DNA of 42,037 bases, taken from positions 1 through 42,037 of the forward strand of contig NZ_JACBGN010000031.1 in NCBI RefSeq assembly GCF_013401435.1, written 5' to 3'. The first letter of the stretch is position 1. Every line of letters begins with the position of its first letter. The notes under the pieces are model-generated. The model saw nothing but the letters and a program-made list of their open reading frames with translations, was not told where the DNA came from and did not search any database. This DNA comes from Streptomyces sp. BR123. Lineage in GTDB: Bacteria > Actinomycetota > Actinomycetes > Streptomycetales > Streptomycetaceae. Both the position numbers and the translations under genes were made by a program. Of the stretch, positions 1 through 9,000 are shown one piece after another.

Positions 1-183
1 CGGCGGTACCGCTCCGGGGGCGGGCGCGGGCTCGCCGTAGTACGCGGGGTACTCGCCGTAGACCGGGGCCTCTTCGGGAAGACGCGCGGGCACGCCGTAG
101 GGATGGGGTTCGGTGACCGGCACCCGGAAGTCCCGCAGCGTCTCCGTCCGCATCGCGGGTCCCTGACCGGCCCCCTGAGTCAT
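1..183 (-). CDS. Hypothetical protein, 5' end only
   Basis: The first 61 codons of a minus-strand gene that runs off the left edge. ATG at 183-181 is preceded by a GGAGGGG ribosome site about 4 nt upstream. The visible protein begins MTQGAGQGPAMRTETLRDF and continues into a Pro/Tyr/Gly/Ala-rich stretch with YGEYPAYYGE. There is no signal peptide or membrane segment in the visible part. Such a low-complexity N terminus is common in Streptomyces regulatory or membrane proteins, but the family cannot be named from this fragment. It has its own candidate promoter between it and the LacI gene, so it need not be cotranscribed with that gene. Confidence 0.7.
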   Translation of the reverse strand, partial: MTQGAGQGPAMRTETLRDFRVPVTEPHPYGVPARLPEEAPVYGEYPAYYGEPAPAPGAVPP

Positions 184-219
184 CGACCCCTCCACCACCG
201 TCGCGCTGCCGTACACCTG

Positions 220-273
220 CGGATCCTCCCGCCCTCCGGCTCGGAGGATCCGTGATGTCGTGCGCCCATCATA
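220..273 (-). promoter_or_regulatory. Candidate -10 box and leader hairpin of the left-edge gene
   Basis: On the minus strand TATGAT (273-268) matches a -10 hexamer five of six; a recognisable -35 is lacking (TCACAC at the right distance). Just downstream a perfect 10-bp stem, CGGATCCTCC (220-229) with GGAGGATCCG (243-252) around a 13-nt loop, would lie in the 5' leader of the left-edge gene. It may instead terminate read-through from the LacI gene. Only the sequence pattern supports this. Confidence 0.35.
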
Positions 274-379
274 GGAATGCGGCTCGCGCTGTGTGACGCA
301 CCAGGGGTGGTGAATCCTGCGCGGAACCAATCGTTCCTGCCGCTTTATCCCGAAATCGGCGTTGTCGAACTTTCCGGCG

Positions 380-402
380 GGACCACCGGCTCCGCCGGTC
401 CG
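380..402 (-). terminator. Possible terminator of the LacI-type gene
   Basis: Twelve or more bases past the LacI stop, on the minus strand, ACCGGC (385-390) pairs with GCCGGT (394-399) around a 3-nt loop, flanked by GGACC/GGTCC that can extend the stem imperfectly. There is no T tract, as is usual in Streptomyces. Confidence 0.35.
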
Positions 403-414
403 GCGGTGTAACGG

Positions 415-1506
415 TCAGTCCTGCGCGGGTGACCGCGGCGGGCTGATCGTCGTACGGGGCCTCCTGCGCTGCGAGGAAGTCCGGACGATCAGCTCGGTCG
501 GGACGACCTGTTCGACGGTGCGGCCGGTGTCGACCCCCTCGATGGCGTCGATGAGCAACTGCACGACTGCGGTGCCGATGCGGCGCGGTTTGAGGGAGAG
601 CGTGGTGATCGGCGGCTCCGTGGTGGCGTACACGGTGGACTCGCTGCAGCAGACGAGCAGCAGGTCCTCGGGAACGCGCAGGCCGTAGCGGCGTGCCGCG
701 GCGAGCAGGTCGGTGCCGTTCGGGTCGAAGAGCCCGTAGACGGCGTCCGGGCGGTCGGGCCGGGCGAGGAGGCGGTCGGCGGCGACCGCACCCGCGCACG
801 GGTCGTGGGCCGGGTAGGACTCGTAGACGGGGTCCTGGCCGACGCGCTGGCACCAGTTGAGGTAGGCGGTGGTCGACAGGTGGGTGTAGGTGTCCGTGGT
901 CGTCCCGGTCAGCAGCCCGATGCGGCGGGCTCCGGCGGCGGCGAGGTGGTCCAGCAGGTTGAGCACGGCCGCCTCGTGGTCGTTGTCGACCCAGGCGGTG
1001 ACCGGGAGGGATCCGGCGGGGCGCCCGTCGGAGACCACGGGCAGGCCCTGGCGGACCAGCTCGGTGACGACGGGATCGTGGTCGGAGGGGTCGATCACGA
1101 CGGTGCCGTCGAGTGCGACGTTGGACCACACGTCGTGCCGGGAGGTGGCCGGGAGGATGACGAGCGCGTAGCCGCGGGCGAGCGCGGCCGAGGTGGCGGC
1201 TCTCGCCATCTCGGCGAAGTACGCGAACTCGGTGAAGGTGAAAGGTTCATCCCCGTACGTGGTCACGGTCAGCCCGATGAGGCCCGATTTGCCGGTACGG
1301 AGGGTGCGGGCTGCGGCGGAGGGGCGGTACCCCAGCCGGTCGGCCACCTCGCGGACGTGGCGGCGGGTGGCGTCGGGCAGCCGTCCCTTGCCATTGAGCG
1401 CGTCGGAGACTGTCGTGATCGAGACGCCCGCCGCGGCGGCCACGTCCCTGATGCCGGCCCGGCCCTGCCGGCCGGCGGCCCGTCGGGTGGTCTCGCTCCG
1501 GCTCAC
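415..1506 (-). CDS. LacI-family transcriptional regulator
   Basis: A DNA-binding repressor or activator of the LacI/GalR family. Near the N terminus is the helix-turn-helix GIRDVAAAAGVSITTVSDAL, then the hinge-helix region LGYRPSAAARTLRTG, then a periplasmic-binding-protein-like effector domain (GLIGLTVTTYG..., LDGTVVIDPSD, VDNDHEAAV, DAVYGLFDPNG). That domain normally binds a sugar or other small ligand and dimerises. GTG at 1506 is chosen because AGGGAAG lies 6 nt upstream; ATG at 1530 is the alternative but has no ribosome site. Length (363 aa) is normal for the family. It is divergent from hisC across a 384-bp gap rich in palindromes, which are candidate autoregulatory operators. No transporter or catabolic gene is adjacent, so the ligand cannot be inferred. 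Confidence 0.88.
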   Translation of the reverse strand: MSRSETTRRAAGRQGRAGIRDVAAAAGVSITTVSDALNGKGRLPDATRRHVREVADRLGYRPSAAARTLRTGKSGLIGLTVTTYGDEPFTFTEFAYFAEMARAATSAALARGYALVILPATSRHDVWSNVALDGTVVIDPSDHDPVVTELVRQGLPVVSDGRPAGSLPVTAWVDNDHEAAVLNLLDHLAAAGARRIGLLTGTTTDTYTHLSTTAYLNWCQRVGQDPVYESYPAHDPCAGAVAADRLLARPDRPDAVYGLFDPNGTDLLAAARRYGLRVPEDLLLVCCSESTVYATTEPPITTLSLKPRRIGTAVVQLLIDAIEGVDTGRTVEQVVPTELIVRTSSQRRRPRTTISPPRSPAQD

Positions 1507-1570
1507 CTGATGCTTCCCTGCTGCTGTCATGGCGAGCCGATAGTAGGGCTCGGTGGGGAGGGCGACCTGG

Positions 1571-1582
1571 GTGCATATGCAC
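1571..1582. promoter_or_regulatory. 12-bp palindrome upstream of LacI-type gene
   Basis: GTGCATATGCAC is a perfect palindrome 64 bp upstream of the chosen LacI-type start. LacI-family operators are typically palindromes with a central CG, which this one lacks, so its link to the regulator is only positional. Confidence 0.35.
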
Positions 1583-1623
1583 GCGTTGACAGGCACCTTT
1601 CTGCATGGTTCGGCACCCCAATG

Positions 1624-1640
1624 ACCTTGGAAATCAAGGT
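1624..1640. promoter_or_regulatory. Inverted repeat ACCTTG-N5-CAAGGT
   Basis: A 6-bp inverted repeat with a 5-nt AT-rich spacer (GAAAT) in the LacI/hisC divergent gap. The two half sites are spaced 11 bp centre to centre, fitting one helical turn, as for a dimeric regulator. No regulator can be assigned. Confidence 0.3.
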
Positions 1641-1761
1641 ATTTGAGGGTCGCGAGCGAAAGGGCCCCTTGTCGGCGGGTCCGAGCATGCCAAAACAGCA
1701 CACCCCTGGGGCGCTCCCAACTCACCTGTACGAGGGATGCGCGCCAGGGCGCGGGCCACCG

Positions 1762-1783
1762 GCGCACGCATATATGCGTGCGC
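1762..1783. promoter_or_regulatory. 22-bp perfect palindrome upstream of hisC
   Basis: GCGCACGCATA is followed immediately by its exact reverse complement, giving a 22-bp palindrome centred at 1772/1773 with a TATA core. It lies 107 bp before hisC and 256 bp before the LacI-type start. It shares the GCATAT core seen in the palindrome at 1571-1582. It is a candidate operator for one of the divergent genes; it could also form a cruciform. Confidence 0.4.
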
Positions 1784-1877
1784 TCCCCCGCAATCCAGGC
1801 GCTGCCATTTTCGCCGGAGCGGAATCCTCTTAAGGTGAGCAGTATTGAGTCGACGGCGACGTCCGACGGGATGGTCT

Positions 1878-1883
1878 AGGAGG
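1878..1883 (+). promoter_or_regulatory. Ribosome binding site of hisC
   Basis: AGGAGG seven bases upstream of GTG 1891 fixes the hisC start. It is a full match to the anti-Shine-Dalgarno core. Confidence 0.7.
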
Positions 1884-1890
1884 ACCTGCG

Positions 1891-2973
1891 GTGAGCGAGA
1901 AGACCCCTAAGCTGCGCGCCGAGCTGGACGGCATCCCCGTCTACAAGCCCGGCAAGCCCGCCGCCGCGGGCGGTTCCGTCGCGTACAAGCTGTCCTCGAA
2001 CGAGAACCCGTACCCGCCGCTGCCCGGCGTGCTCGAGACCGCTGTGGCGGCCGCCGGCCGGTTCAACCGCTACCCGGACCTGGCCTGCACCGGCCTGGTG
2101 AACGAGCTCGCGGAGCGGTACGGCGTCCCCGCCGACCACATCGCCACCGGCACGGGCTCGGTGGGCGTGGCACAGCAGCTGGTCCAGTCGACCGCCGGCG
2201 CCGGCGACGAGGTGATCTACGCCTGGCGCTCCTTCGAGGCCTACCCGATCATCACGCAGATTGCGGGGGCGAAGTCCGTACAGGTCCCGCTGACCCCCGG
2301 CGACGTGCACGACCTCGATGCGATGTACGACGCGATCACCGACCGGACCCGGCTGATCTTCGTCTGCAACCCCAACAACCCCACCGGTACCGCGGTGCGC
2401 CGCGCCGAGCTGGAGCGCTTTCTGGAGCGTGTGCCCTCGGACATCCTGGTGGTCCTCGACGAGGCGTACCGCGAGTTCGTCCGCGACCCCGAGGTGCCGG
2501 ACGGCATCGAGCTGTACCGCGACCGCCCGAACGTCTGCGTGCTGCGTACCTTCTCCAAGGCCTACGGCCTGGCCGGTCTGCGCATCGGCTTTGCGGTGGC
2601 ACACGAGCCGGTGGCCGCGGCGCTGCGCAAGACGGCGGTGCCCTTCGGCGTCAGTCAGCTGGCCCAGGATGCGGCGGTCGCCTCGCTGCGCGCCGAGGAC
2701 GAGCTCATGGGCCGCGTCGGCTCGCTGGTGGCCGAGCGCACCCGGGTCCACGAGGGGCTGCTCGGCCAGGGCTGGACGGTCGTGCCGGACACGCAGGCGA
2801 ACTTCGTGTGGATGCGGCTGGGCGAGCGGACCCTGGAGTTCGCCGCGGCCTGCGAGAAGGCCGGCGTGGTGGTCCGGCCCTTCCCGGGCGAGGGCCTGCG
2901 GATCACGATCGGTGAGTGCGAGGCGAACGACATCTTCCTGCACACCGCGGAGGCGTTCCTCAAGGAGATGTAG
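1891..2973 (+). CDS. hisC: Histidinol-phosphate aminotransferase (HisC-like)
   Basis: A PLP-dependent class I/II aminotransferase of 360 aa, the usual length for HisC. It would transfer the amino group between glutamate and imidazole-acetol phosphate in histidine biosynthesis; relatives also act on aromatic amino acids. Visible motifs: substrate-binding SNENPYPP near residue 36, NPNNPTG from N160, Asp190 in LDEAYREF (pyridine nitrogen contact) and the Schiff-base Lys223 in [14 protein letters not shown]. The GTG start has AGGAGG 7 nt upstream. No other his gene is nearby, so this is a dispersed, probably second, hisC; the exact substrate (histidinol phosphate versus phenylalanine/tyrosine) cannot be decided from sequence alone. 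Confidence 0.9.
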   Translation: MSEKTPKLRAELDGIPVYKPGKPAAAGGSVAYKLSSNENPYPPLPGVLETAVAAAGRFNRYPDLACTGLVNELAERYGVPADHIATGTGSVGVAQQLVQSTAGAGDEVIYAWRSFEAYPIITQIAGAKSVQVPLTPGDVHDLDAMYDAITDRTRLIFVCNPNNPTGTAVRRAELERFLERVPSDILVVLDEAYREFVRDPEVPDGIELYRDRPNVCVLRTFSKAYGLAGLRIGFAVAHEPVAAALRKTAVPFGVSQLAQDAAVASLRAEDELMGRVGSLVAERTRVHEGLLGQGWTVVPDTQANFVWMRLGERTLEFAAACEKAGVVVRPFPGEGLRITIGECEANDIFLHTAEAFLKEM

Positions 2974-2993
2974 GGCGTAGCGCCGGGAGAGGG

Positions 2994-3011
2994 CGGGCGC
3001 TCGCTCGCCCG
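2994..3011 (+). terminator. Weak candidate terminator after hisC
   Basis: CGGGCG (2994-2999) and CGCCCG (3006-3011) form a 6-bp GC stem with a 6-nt loop 20 bp after the hisC stop. There is no T tract. The gap to cydA otherwise holds GC-rich sequence without a convincing gene until the repeats at 3207. Confidence 0.3.
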
Positions 3012-3206
3012 TTCCACCCGGACCGGGTCGCCGTCGCGGACGGTGGCCGGCGGGCGGGGGCGCCGTCGAAGGAGCCGAGGACGTGGCACGGGCCACCAGC
3101 CTGGCGGGCGTCGGGCTCCGGGGCCGGCCGACATGCCGGTGCTGAAGGAGGCCTCTGCGCCCGTGAGGCGGCGGCGGAGGTCAGGAGGGCTTCGGGCCGG
3201 CGCCGT

Positions 3207-3272
3207 GCTGGGGCGGGGCCTCGTCCACGCTGGGGCGGGGCCTCGTCCACGCTGGGGCGGGGCCTCGTCCAC
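3207..3272. repeat. Three exact 22-bp tandem repeats
   Basis: Three identical head-to-tail copies of a 22-bp unit that begins GCTGGGGCGG and ends CTCGTCCAC (3207-3228, 3229-3250, 3251-3272). They end about 90 bp before the Rex site of cydA. The copies are identical, so the expansion looks recent. They are too few, and have no unique spacers, to be a CRISPR. On the minus strand the unit opens GTGGACGAGGCCCCGCCCC, a GC-rich pattern of unknown function. Confidence 0.85.
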
Positions 3273-3281
3273 GGATGCCAT

Positions 3282-3296
3282 TCAACAATTTGTTGA
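3282..3296. promoter_or_regulatory. AT-rich palindrome upstream of cydA
   Basis: TCAACAATTTGTTGA is a perfect palindrome around a central T in an otherwise GC-rich region, ten bases after the tandem repeats. Its base composition and position (165 bp before the cydA start codon) suggest a transcription-factor site or upstream promoter element. It is unlike the Rex motif, so a second regulator is possible. Confidence 0.4.
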
Positions 3297-3321
3297 GAAT
3301 CGCACCCAGGGACCCCCCGGC

Positions 3322-3351
3322 TGAAAGTCGTCGGAAGCGGTGCGCCATAAT
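3322..3351 (+). promoter_or_regulatory. Candidate cyd promoter
   Basis: CATAAT (3346-3351) fits a -10 hexamer; TGAAAG (3322-3327) 18 bp upstream is a poor -35. The Rex operator begins 9 bp downstream of the -10, so bound Rex would cover the start site. This arrangement fits repression by Rex but the start site is inferred. Confidence 0.4.
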
Positions 3352-3360
3352 GCTTGTGAA

Positions 3361-3376
3361 TGTGAACGCGTTCACA
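3361..3376. promoter_or_regulatory. Rex operator (ROP) of the cyd operon
   Basis: TGTGAACGCGTTCACA is a perfect 16-bp palindrome matching the Rex operator consensus TGTGAACNNNTTCACA known from Streptomyces, where the redox-sensing repressor Rex (released by NADH) controls cydABCD. It lies 85 bp upstream of the cydA start. The preceding TTGTGAA (3354-3360) repeats one half site. Confidence 0.92.
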
Positions 3377-3460
3377 AGCTCGTCTGTTTTCGCCCGTCGT
3401 GGGCGGAATGCGGCGGGCTGACTTCGGCCATGACCACGGCGACCCGAAGGAGATGACGAC

Positions 3461-4963
3461 GTGGACGTAGCTTTGGCGCCGGAAACACTGGCGCGCTGGC
3501 AGTTCGGCATCACGACCGTCTACCACTTCCTCTTCGTCCCCCTCACGATCTCCCTCGCCGCACTGGTTGCGATCTTGCAGACCGCGTGGGTGCGCACCGA
3601 AAAGGAGAAGTACCTCAAGGCCACGAAGTTCTGGGGCAAGCTCTTCCTGATCAATATCGCGATGGGTGTCGTCACCGGCATCGTCCAGGAGTTCCAGTTC
3701 GGCATGAACTGGTCCGACTACTCGCGGTTCGTCGGCGACGTCTTCGGGGCCCCGCTGGCCTTCGAGGCGCTCATAGCCTTCTTCTTCGAATCGACCTTCA
3801 TCGGGCTGTGGATCTTCGGCTGGGACAAGCTGCCGAAGAAGATCCACCTCGCCTGCATATGGATGGTGTCCCTCGGCACCGTGCTGTCCGCGTACTTCAT
3901 CCTCGCGGCGAACTCGTGGATGCAGCACCCGGTGGGCTACCGCATCAACAAGGAAACCGGTCGCGCCGAGCTGACCGACTTCTGGCTCGTCCTGACGCAG
4001 AACACCACCCTGGCGCAGGTCTTCCACACGCTGACCGCGGCGCTCCTGACAGGTGGGGCCTTCATGGTGGGCATCGCCGCCTTCCACCTGCTGCGCAAGA
4101 AGCACATCCCGGTCATGCGCACCTCGCTGAGGCTGGGCCTGGTCGCCGTCGTCGTCGGCGGCGCGCTCGTCGCGGTCAGCGGCGACACCCTCGCCAAGGT
4201 CATGTTCAAGCAGCAGCCGATGAAGATGGCTGCCGCCGAGGCCCTGTGGGACGGCGAGGAGAGCGCCCCGTTCTCCGTCTTCGCCTACGGCGACGTCGAC
4301 AAGGGCCACAACAAGGTCGCGATCGAGGTGCCCGGCCTGCTGTCCTTCCTGGCCGATAACGACTTCGATTCGTTCGTGCCCGGCATCAACGACGTCAACA
4401 AGTCCGAGCAGGAGAAGTACGGCCCCGGCGACTACCGGCCCAACATCCCCGTCGCGTACTGGGGCTTCCGGTGGATGATCGGCTTCGGCATGGCCTCGCT
4501 CGGCATCGGTGCTGTCGGCCTGTGGCTGACCAGGAGGAAGTTCCTGCTGCCGCATGCCCTGCGGACCGGTGAGGACGAACGGCCGCACCTGGTCCTGTTC
4601 ACCAAGCCTCTCAGCCCGCGTCTGACCCGGCTGTACTGGCTGGCCGCCGTCTGGACGCTCGGCTTCCCGCTGATCGCCAACTCCTGGGGCTGGATCTTCA
4701 CCGAGATGGGCCGCCAGCCGTGGGTCGTCTACGGAGTGCTGCGGACGAGGGACGCGGTCTCGCCCGGGGTCTCCCAGGCCGAGGTCCTCACCTCGATGCT
4801 CGTCTTCACCACCCTGTACGCCGTACTCGCCGTGATCGAGGTCAAGCTGCTGGTCAAGTACGTCAAAGCCGGCCCGCCCGAGCTCACCGAAGCCGACCTC
4901 AACCCGCCGACCAAGGTCGGCGGACACGACTCCTCCGACCGGCCGATGGCCTTCTCGTACTGA
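3461..4963 (+). CDS. cydA: Cytochrome bd oxidase subunit I
   Basis: The catalytic quinol-oxidising subunit of cytochrome bd, which passes electrons from menaquinol to O2 in the cytoplasmic membrane with high oxygen affinity. At 500 aa it has the short Q-loop form. By alignment in memory to E. coli CydA, His22 and His189 correspond to the haem ligands His19 and His186, and Met339 (in FRWM) to Met393. Glu102 and Glu110 in FEALIAFFFEST match the Glu99/Glu107 pair, and the GRQPW motif starts at Gly417. There are multiple hydrophobic helices throughout. The GTG start is supported by AAGGAG 8 nt upstream. It is the first gene of cydA-cydB-cydCD, controlled by the Rex site at 3361. Confidence 0.97.
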   Translation: MDVALAPETLARWQFGITTVYHFLFVPLTISLAALVAILQTAWVRTEKEKYLKATKFWGKLFLINIAMGVVTGIVQEFQFGMNWSDYSRFVGDVFGAPLAFEALIAFFFESTFIGLWIFGWDKLPKKIHLACIWMVSLGTVLSAYFILAANSWMQHPVGYRINKETGRAELTDFWLVLTQNTTLAQVFHTLTAALLTGGAFMVGIAAFHLLRKKHIPVMRTSLRLGLVAVVVGGALVAVSGDTLAKVMFKQQPMKMAAAEALWDGEESAPFSVFAYGDVDKGHNKVAIEVPGLLSFLADNDFDSFVPGINDVNKSEQEKYGPGDYRPNIPVAYWGFRWMIGFGMASLGIGAVGLWLTRRKFLLPHALRTGEDERPHLVLFTKPLSPRLTRLYWLAAVWTLGFPLIANSWGWIFTEMGRQPWVVYGVLRTRDAVSPGVSQAEVLTSMLVFTTLYAVLAVIEVKLLVKYVKAGPPELTEADLNPPTKVGGHDSSDRPMAFSY

Positions 4964-4981
4964 GGCTGAGGGGACCACACC

Positions 4982-5983
4982 ATGCAACTCCACGACGTCT
5001 GGTTCGTGCTCATCGCCGTCCTGTGGACCGGCTACTTCTTCCTGGAGGGCTTCGACTTCGGGGTTGGTGTCCTGACCAAGCTGCTCGCCCGGGACCGCAA
5101 GGAGAAGCGGGTCCTGATCAACACGATCGGGCCCGTGTGGGACGGCAACGAGGTCTGGCTGCTCACCGCGGGCGGTGCGACCTTCGCCGCCTTCCCCGAC
5201 TGGTACGCCACCCTGTTCTCCGGCTTCTATCTGCCGCTGCTGCTCATCCTGGTCTGCCTGATCATCCGCGGAGTCGCCTTCGAGTACCGGCACAAGCGGG
5301 ACGAGGACCGGTGGCAGACCAACTGGGAACACGCGATCTTCTGGACCTCGTTGACCCCTGCGTTCCTGTGGGGCGTGGCGTTCGCCAACATCGCCCGGGG
5401 TGTGAAGATCGACCAGAACAAGGAGTACGTCGGCACTCTCTTCGACCTGCTCAACTTCCACGCGATCCTCGGCGGCCTCGTCACCCTCACCCTGTTCACC
5501 TTCCACGGCGCGGTCTTCACCGCCCTCAAGACGGTCGGTGAGATCCGGGACCGTGCACGGGCGCTGGCAACCCGGCTCGGCGTGATCACCGCGGTGCTCG
5601 CCGTCGTGTTCCTGGGATGGACCCAGCTCCTGCGCGGCGACAGCTGGAGCCTGGTCGTGCTGATCGTTGCGGTGGCGGCCCTGGTCGGCGCCCTCGGCTG
5701 CAACCTTGCAGGCCGTGAGGGCTGGTCGTTCGCCCTGTCCGGGGTCACGATCGCGGCTGCTGTCGCGATGCTGTTCCTCACGCTGTTCCCGAACGTCATG
5801 CCGTCCTCGCTGAACGAGACCTGGAGCCTCACGGTCACCAACGCCTCGTCCAGCCCGTACACCCTGAAGATCATGACCTGGTGTGCGGCCGTGGCCACCC
5901 CGGTCGTCCTGCTCTACCAGGGCTGGACGTACTGGGTGTTCCGCAAGCGGATCGGCACGCAGCACATCGCCGACACGCACTGA
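4982..5983 (+). CDS. cydB: Cytochrome bd oxidase subunit II
   Basis: The second membrane subunit of cytochrome bd, needed to assemble and stabilise the haems. The protein has 333 aa with about eight or nine hydrophobic helices. The conserved N-terminal part (WFVLIAVLWTGYFFLEGFDFG and GPVWDGNEVWLLTAGGATFAAFP) is diagnostic of the CydB family. ATG at 4982 follows GAGGGGACCACACC, and the gap to cydA is 18 bp, so the two are surely cotranscribed. A short tandem repeat and a parS site separate it from cydCD. Confidence 0.97.
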   Translation: MQLHDVWFVLIAVLWTGYFFLEGFDFGVGVLTKLLARDRKEKRVLINTIGPVWDGNEVWLLTAGGATFAAFPDWYATLFSGFYLPLLLILVCLIIRGVAFEYRHKRDEDRWQTNWEHAIFWTSLTPAFLWGVAFANIARGVKIDQNKEYVGTLFDLLNFHAILGGLVTLTLFTFHGAVFTALKTVGEIRDRARALATRLGVITAVLAVVFLGWTQLLRGDSWSLVVLIVAVAALVGALGCNLAGREGWSFALSGVTIAAAVAMLFLTLFPNVMPSSLNETWSLTVTNASSSPYTLKIMTWCAAVATPVVLLYQGWTYWVFRKRIGTQHIADTH

Positions 5984-5984
5984 C

Positions 5985-6024
5985 CTGATCTGTACCGACC
6001 CTGATCTGTACCGACCCTGATCCG
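5985..6024. repeat. 16-bp tandem repeat, 2.5 copies
   Basis: CTGATCTGTACCGACC occurs at 5985-6000 and again at 6001-6016, followed by a partial third copy CTGATCCG (6017-6024). It fills the whole cydB-cydCD gap and abuts the parS site. It looks like slippage; no hairpin or binding motif is obvious. Confidence 0.85.
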
Positions 6025-6028
6025 GGGG

Positions 6029-9000
6029 ATGTTTCACGTGAAACCGATCGACCCGCGCCTGCTGCGGTACGCCCGCTCCACCCGCCTCTTTCTGGCTGCG
6101 GTGGTGGCCCTCGGATGTGCCGGGGCGGGGGTGGTCATCGGTCAGGCGATGCTCATCGCCGAGATCGTGGTCGGCGCCTTCGAGGAGGGACTGGACGGCG
6201 GGCAACTGCGTACGCCGCTGCTTCTTCTGGCGGCCGTGGCGGTGGGGCGCGGCCTGCTCGCGTGGCTCACCGAGCTCGCCGCCCACCGGGCGGCCGCGTC
6301 GGTCAAGTCGGAACTGAGGGCCCGGCTCCTGGAGCGGGCCGCCGGTCTCGGGCCGGGCTGGCTGAGCGGGCAGCGGACAGGGTCGCTTGTGGCGCTGGCC
6401 ACCCGGGGCGTGGACGCCCTGGACGACTACTTCGCTCGCTACCTGCCCCAGTTGGGGCTGGCCGTGGCCGTGCCGGTCGCGGTCCTCGCCCGGATCGTCA
6501 CCGAGGACTGGGTGTCGGCGGCCATCATCGTGGTCACGCTGCCCCTCATCCCGCTGTTCATGGTGCTGATCGGCATGGCGACTCAGTCACGGATGAACCG
6601 CCAGTGGCGGCTGCTGTCCCGGCTGTCGGGGCACTTCCTCGACGTCGTGGCGGGCCTGCCGACGCTGAAGGTCTTCGGCCGGGCCAAGGCGCAGGCCGAG
6701 TCCATCCGCCGGATCACCGAGGACTACCGGCGGGCGACGATGCGCACCCTGCGCATCGCGTTTCTGTCGTCCTTCGCGCTGGAGCTGCTGGCGACGCTGT
6801 CGGTGGCGCTGGTCGCCGTGACCATCGGCATGCGGCTGGTCCATGGGGAACTCGACCTCTACACCGGCCTGGTCGTCCTGATCCTGGCGCCGGAGGCGTA
6901 CCTGCCGCTGCGGCAGGTCGGCGCCCAGTACCACGCGGCTGCGGAGGGGCTGGCGGCGGCGGAGGAGGTCTTCGAGGTCCTTCAGACGCCGGCCGCTGTG
7001 GTCAGCACCTTCGGTGTCGGCGTGCCCGGTGCGGAGCCCTCCGGACTGCGGATCGAGGTCGACAGGGTGTCCGTACGGCATCCCGGGCGGGGCGAGGACT
7101 CGCCAGGGCCGGTCTCGTTCACCGTCGGGCCCGGTGAGTGCGTGGCCCTCACCGGCCCCAGCGGGGCCGGCAAGTCCACCCTGCTCCACGTGCTGCTGGG
7201 GTTCACGGCACCGACCGCGGGCCGGGTGCGGATCGGGGACGCTGACCTGGCCGGGCTCGCGCCGGGGCAGTGGCGGGAGCGGATCGCCTGGGTACCGCAG
7301 CGGCCGCACCTGTTCGCGGGAACCCTTGCCGAGAACGTGCGTCTGGCCCGGCCGGACGCCTCCGACGCCGCCGTGGCGGCGGCTCTGGACGACGCCGGAG
7401 CCGGAGAGTTCGTGGCGGCACTGCCGCGCGGCATCGAGACGGTGCTCGGCGAGGGCGGCGCCGGGCTGTCCGCCGGGCAGCGCCAGCGGATCGCACTGGC
7501 GCGCGCCTTCCTGGCGGACCGGCCCGTGCTACTGCTGGACGAGCCGACGGCAGCGCTGGACGGCGAGACCGAGGCCGCGGTGGTCGAGGCGGTGCGCCGC
7601 CTTGCGGTGGGGCGGACCGTGCTGCTGGTCGTGCACCGGCCGGCGCTCCTGGCCCTCGCGGACCGGGTGGTGGAGGTCGGCTCCGGACCGGCGGGTGCGC
7701 CCGCGGCGAGCCCGGCTCCGGAGAGTCGGCTTTCGGAGGGTCGGACCCTTGACCGCCGGGTTCCGGAGAGCCGGGTGCCGGCGCCGCGGACCCCGGAGTC
7801 CGCGGACACCGCCCCGCGGAGCACGTCGGCCGGAGCCGGCTGGGGCGCATCCGCCGGGCGGCATCCGCTGCGCCGGGTCAGGGGTGCGGCCAAGGCCTGG
7901 CAGGGCCGGTTCCGGCTCGGGCTGCTGCTGGGGGCGCTGGCCGTCGGGTGCAGCGTCGGGCTGATGGCCGTCTCGGGATGGCTGATCTCCCGGGCCTCCC
8001 AGCAGCCTCCCGTGCTCTACCTGATGGTGGCCGTCACGGCCACCCGCACGTTCGGGATCGGGCGGGCCGTGTTCCGGTACGCGGAGCGGCTGGTGTCGCA
8101 CGATGCCGTCCTGCGGATGCTGTCCGACCTCCGGGTGTCCGTCTTCCGGCGGCTGGAGCGCATTGCACCCGCAGGCCTGCCCGCGCGGCGGCGTGGGGAC
8201 CTGCTGGCCCGCCTGGTGGCAGACGCCGACGCCCTGCAGGACTACTGGCTGCGCTGGCTGCTGCCGGTGGGCACCGCAGCCCTTGTCGGCGGCGGGTCGG
8301 TCGCGTTCACGGCCTGGCTGCTGCCCGAGGCCGGGGCCGCCCTCGCCGTCGGGCTGCTGGCCGCCGGGATCGGGGTGCCGCTGCTCAGCGGGGCTTGCTC
8401 CCGCCGTGCGGAGCGCCGACTGGCACCCGCCCGGGGCGAACTCGCCACCCGTACGGCCGACGTGCTGACCGGGACCGCCGAACTGACCGTCGCCGGCGCG
8501 CTCGGACGGCGCATGGACGCCGTGCAGGAGAGCGACCGGACCCTGACCGCCATCACCGCGCGCGGCGCGGCCGCCACGGGCCTCGGCAGCGGACTGTCGG
8601 TCCTCGTGTCCGGGCTGACCGTGGTGGCCGCCGCAGCCTTCGCCGCCGGTGCCGTGCAGGACGGGCGGCTGTCGGGGGTGGCCATGGCCGTGGCCGTACT
8701 GACCCCGCTGGCCGCCTTCGAAGCGGTGACCGGGCTGCCGCAGGCGGTGCAGTTCCGGCAGCGGGTGCGGCGCAGCGCCGAGCGGGTCTACGAGGTCGTC
8801 GACGCCCCGGCTGCGGTGGCCGAGCCGGAGCGGCCCGAGCCGGTGCCCGCCTCGCCGTTCCCCCTGCGCCTGGCGGGGCTGACCGCCCGGCACCCCGGCC
8901 AGGAGGGCGATGCCCTGCACTGCCTCGACCTCACCCTGGAGGAAGGGAGGCGCACCGCCGTCGTAGGGGTCTCCGGCGCGGGCAAGTCCACCCTGGCCCA

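Noticed and set aside
3207..3272. Possible CRISPR array
   Set aside because: The repeats are strictly tandem with no spacers, only three copies, and no cas genes are present.
2960..6286. 1,108-codon open frame on the minus strand opposite cydA/cydB
   Set aside because: It is an antisense shadow caused by high GC content; the translated sequence is Asp/Gly/Arg-rich without any domain, whereas the plus-strand cyd genes are unmistakable.
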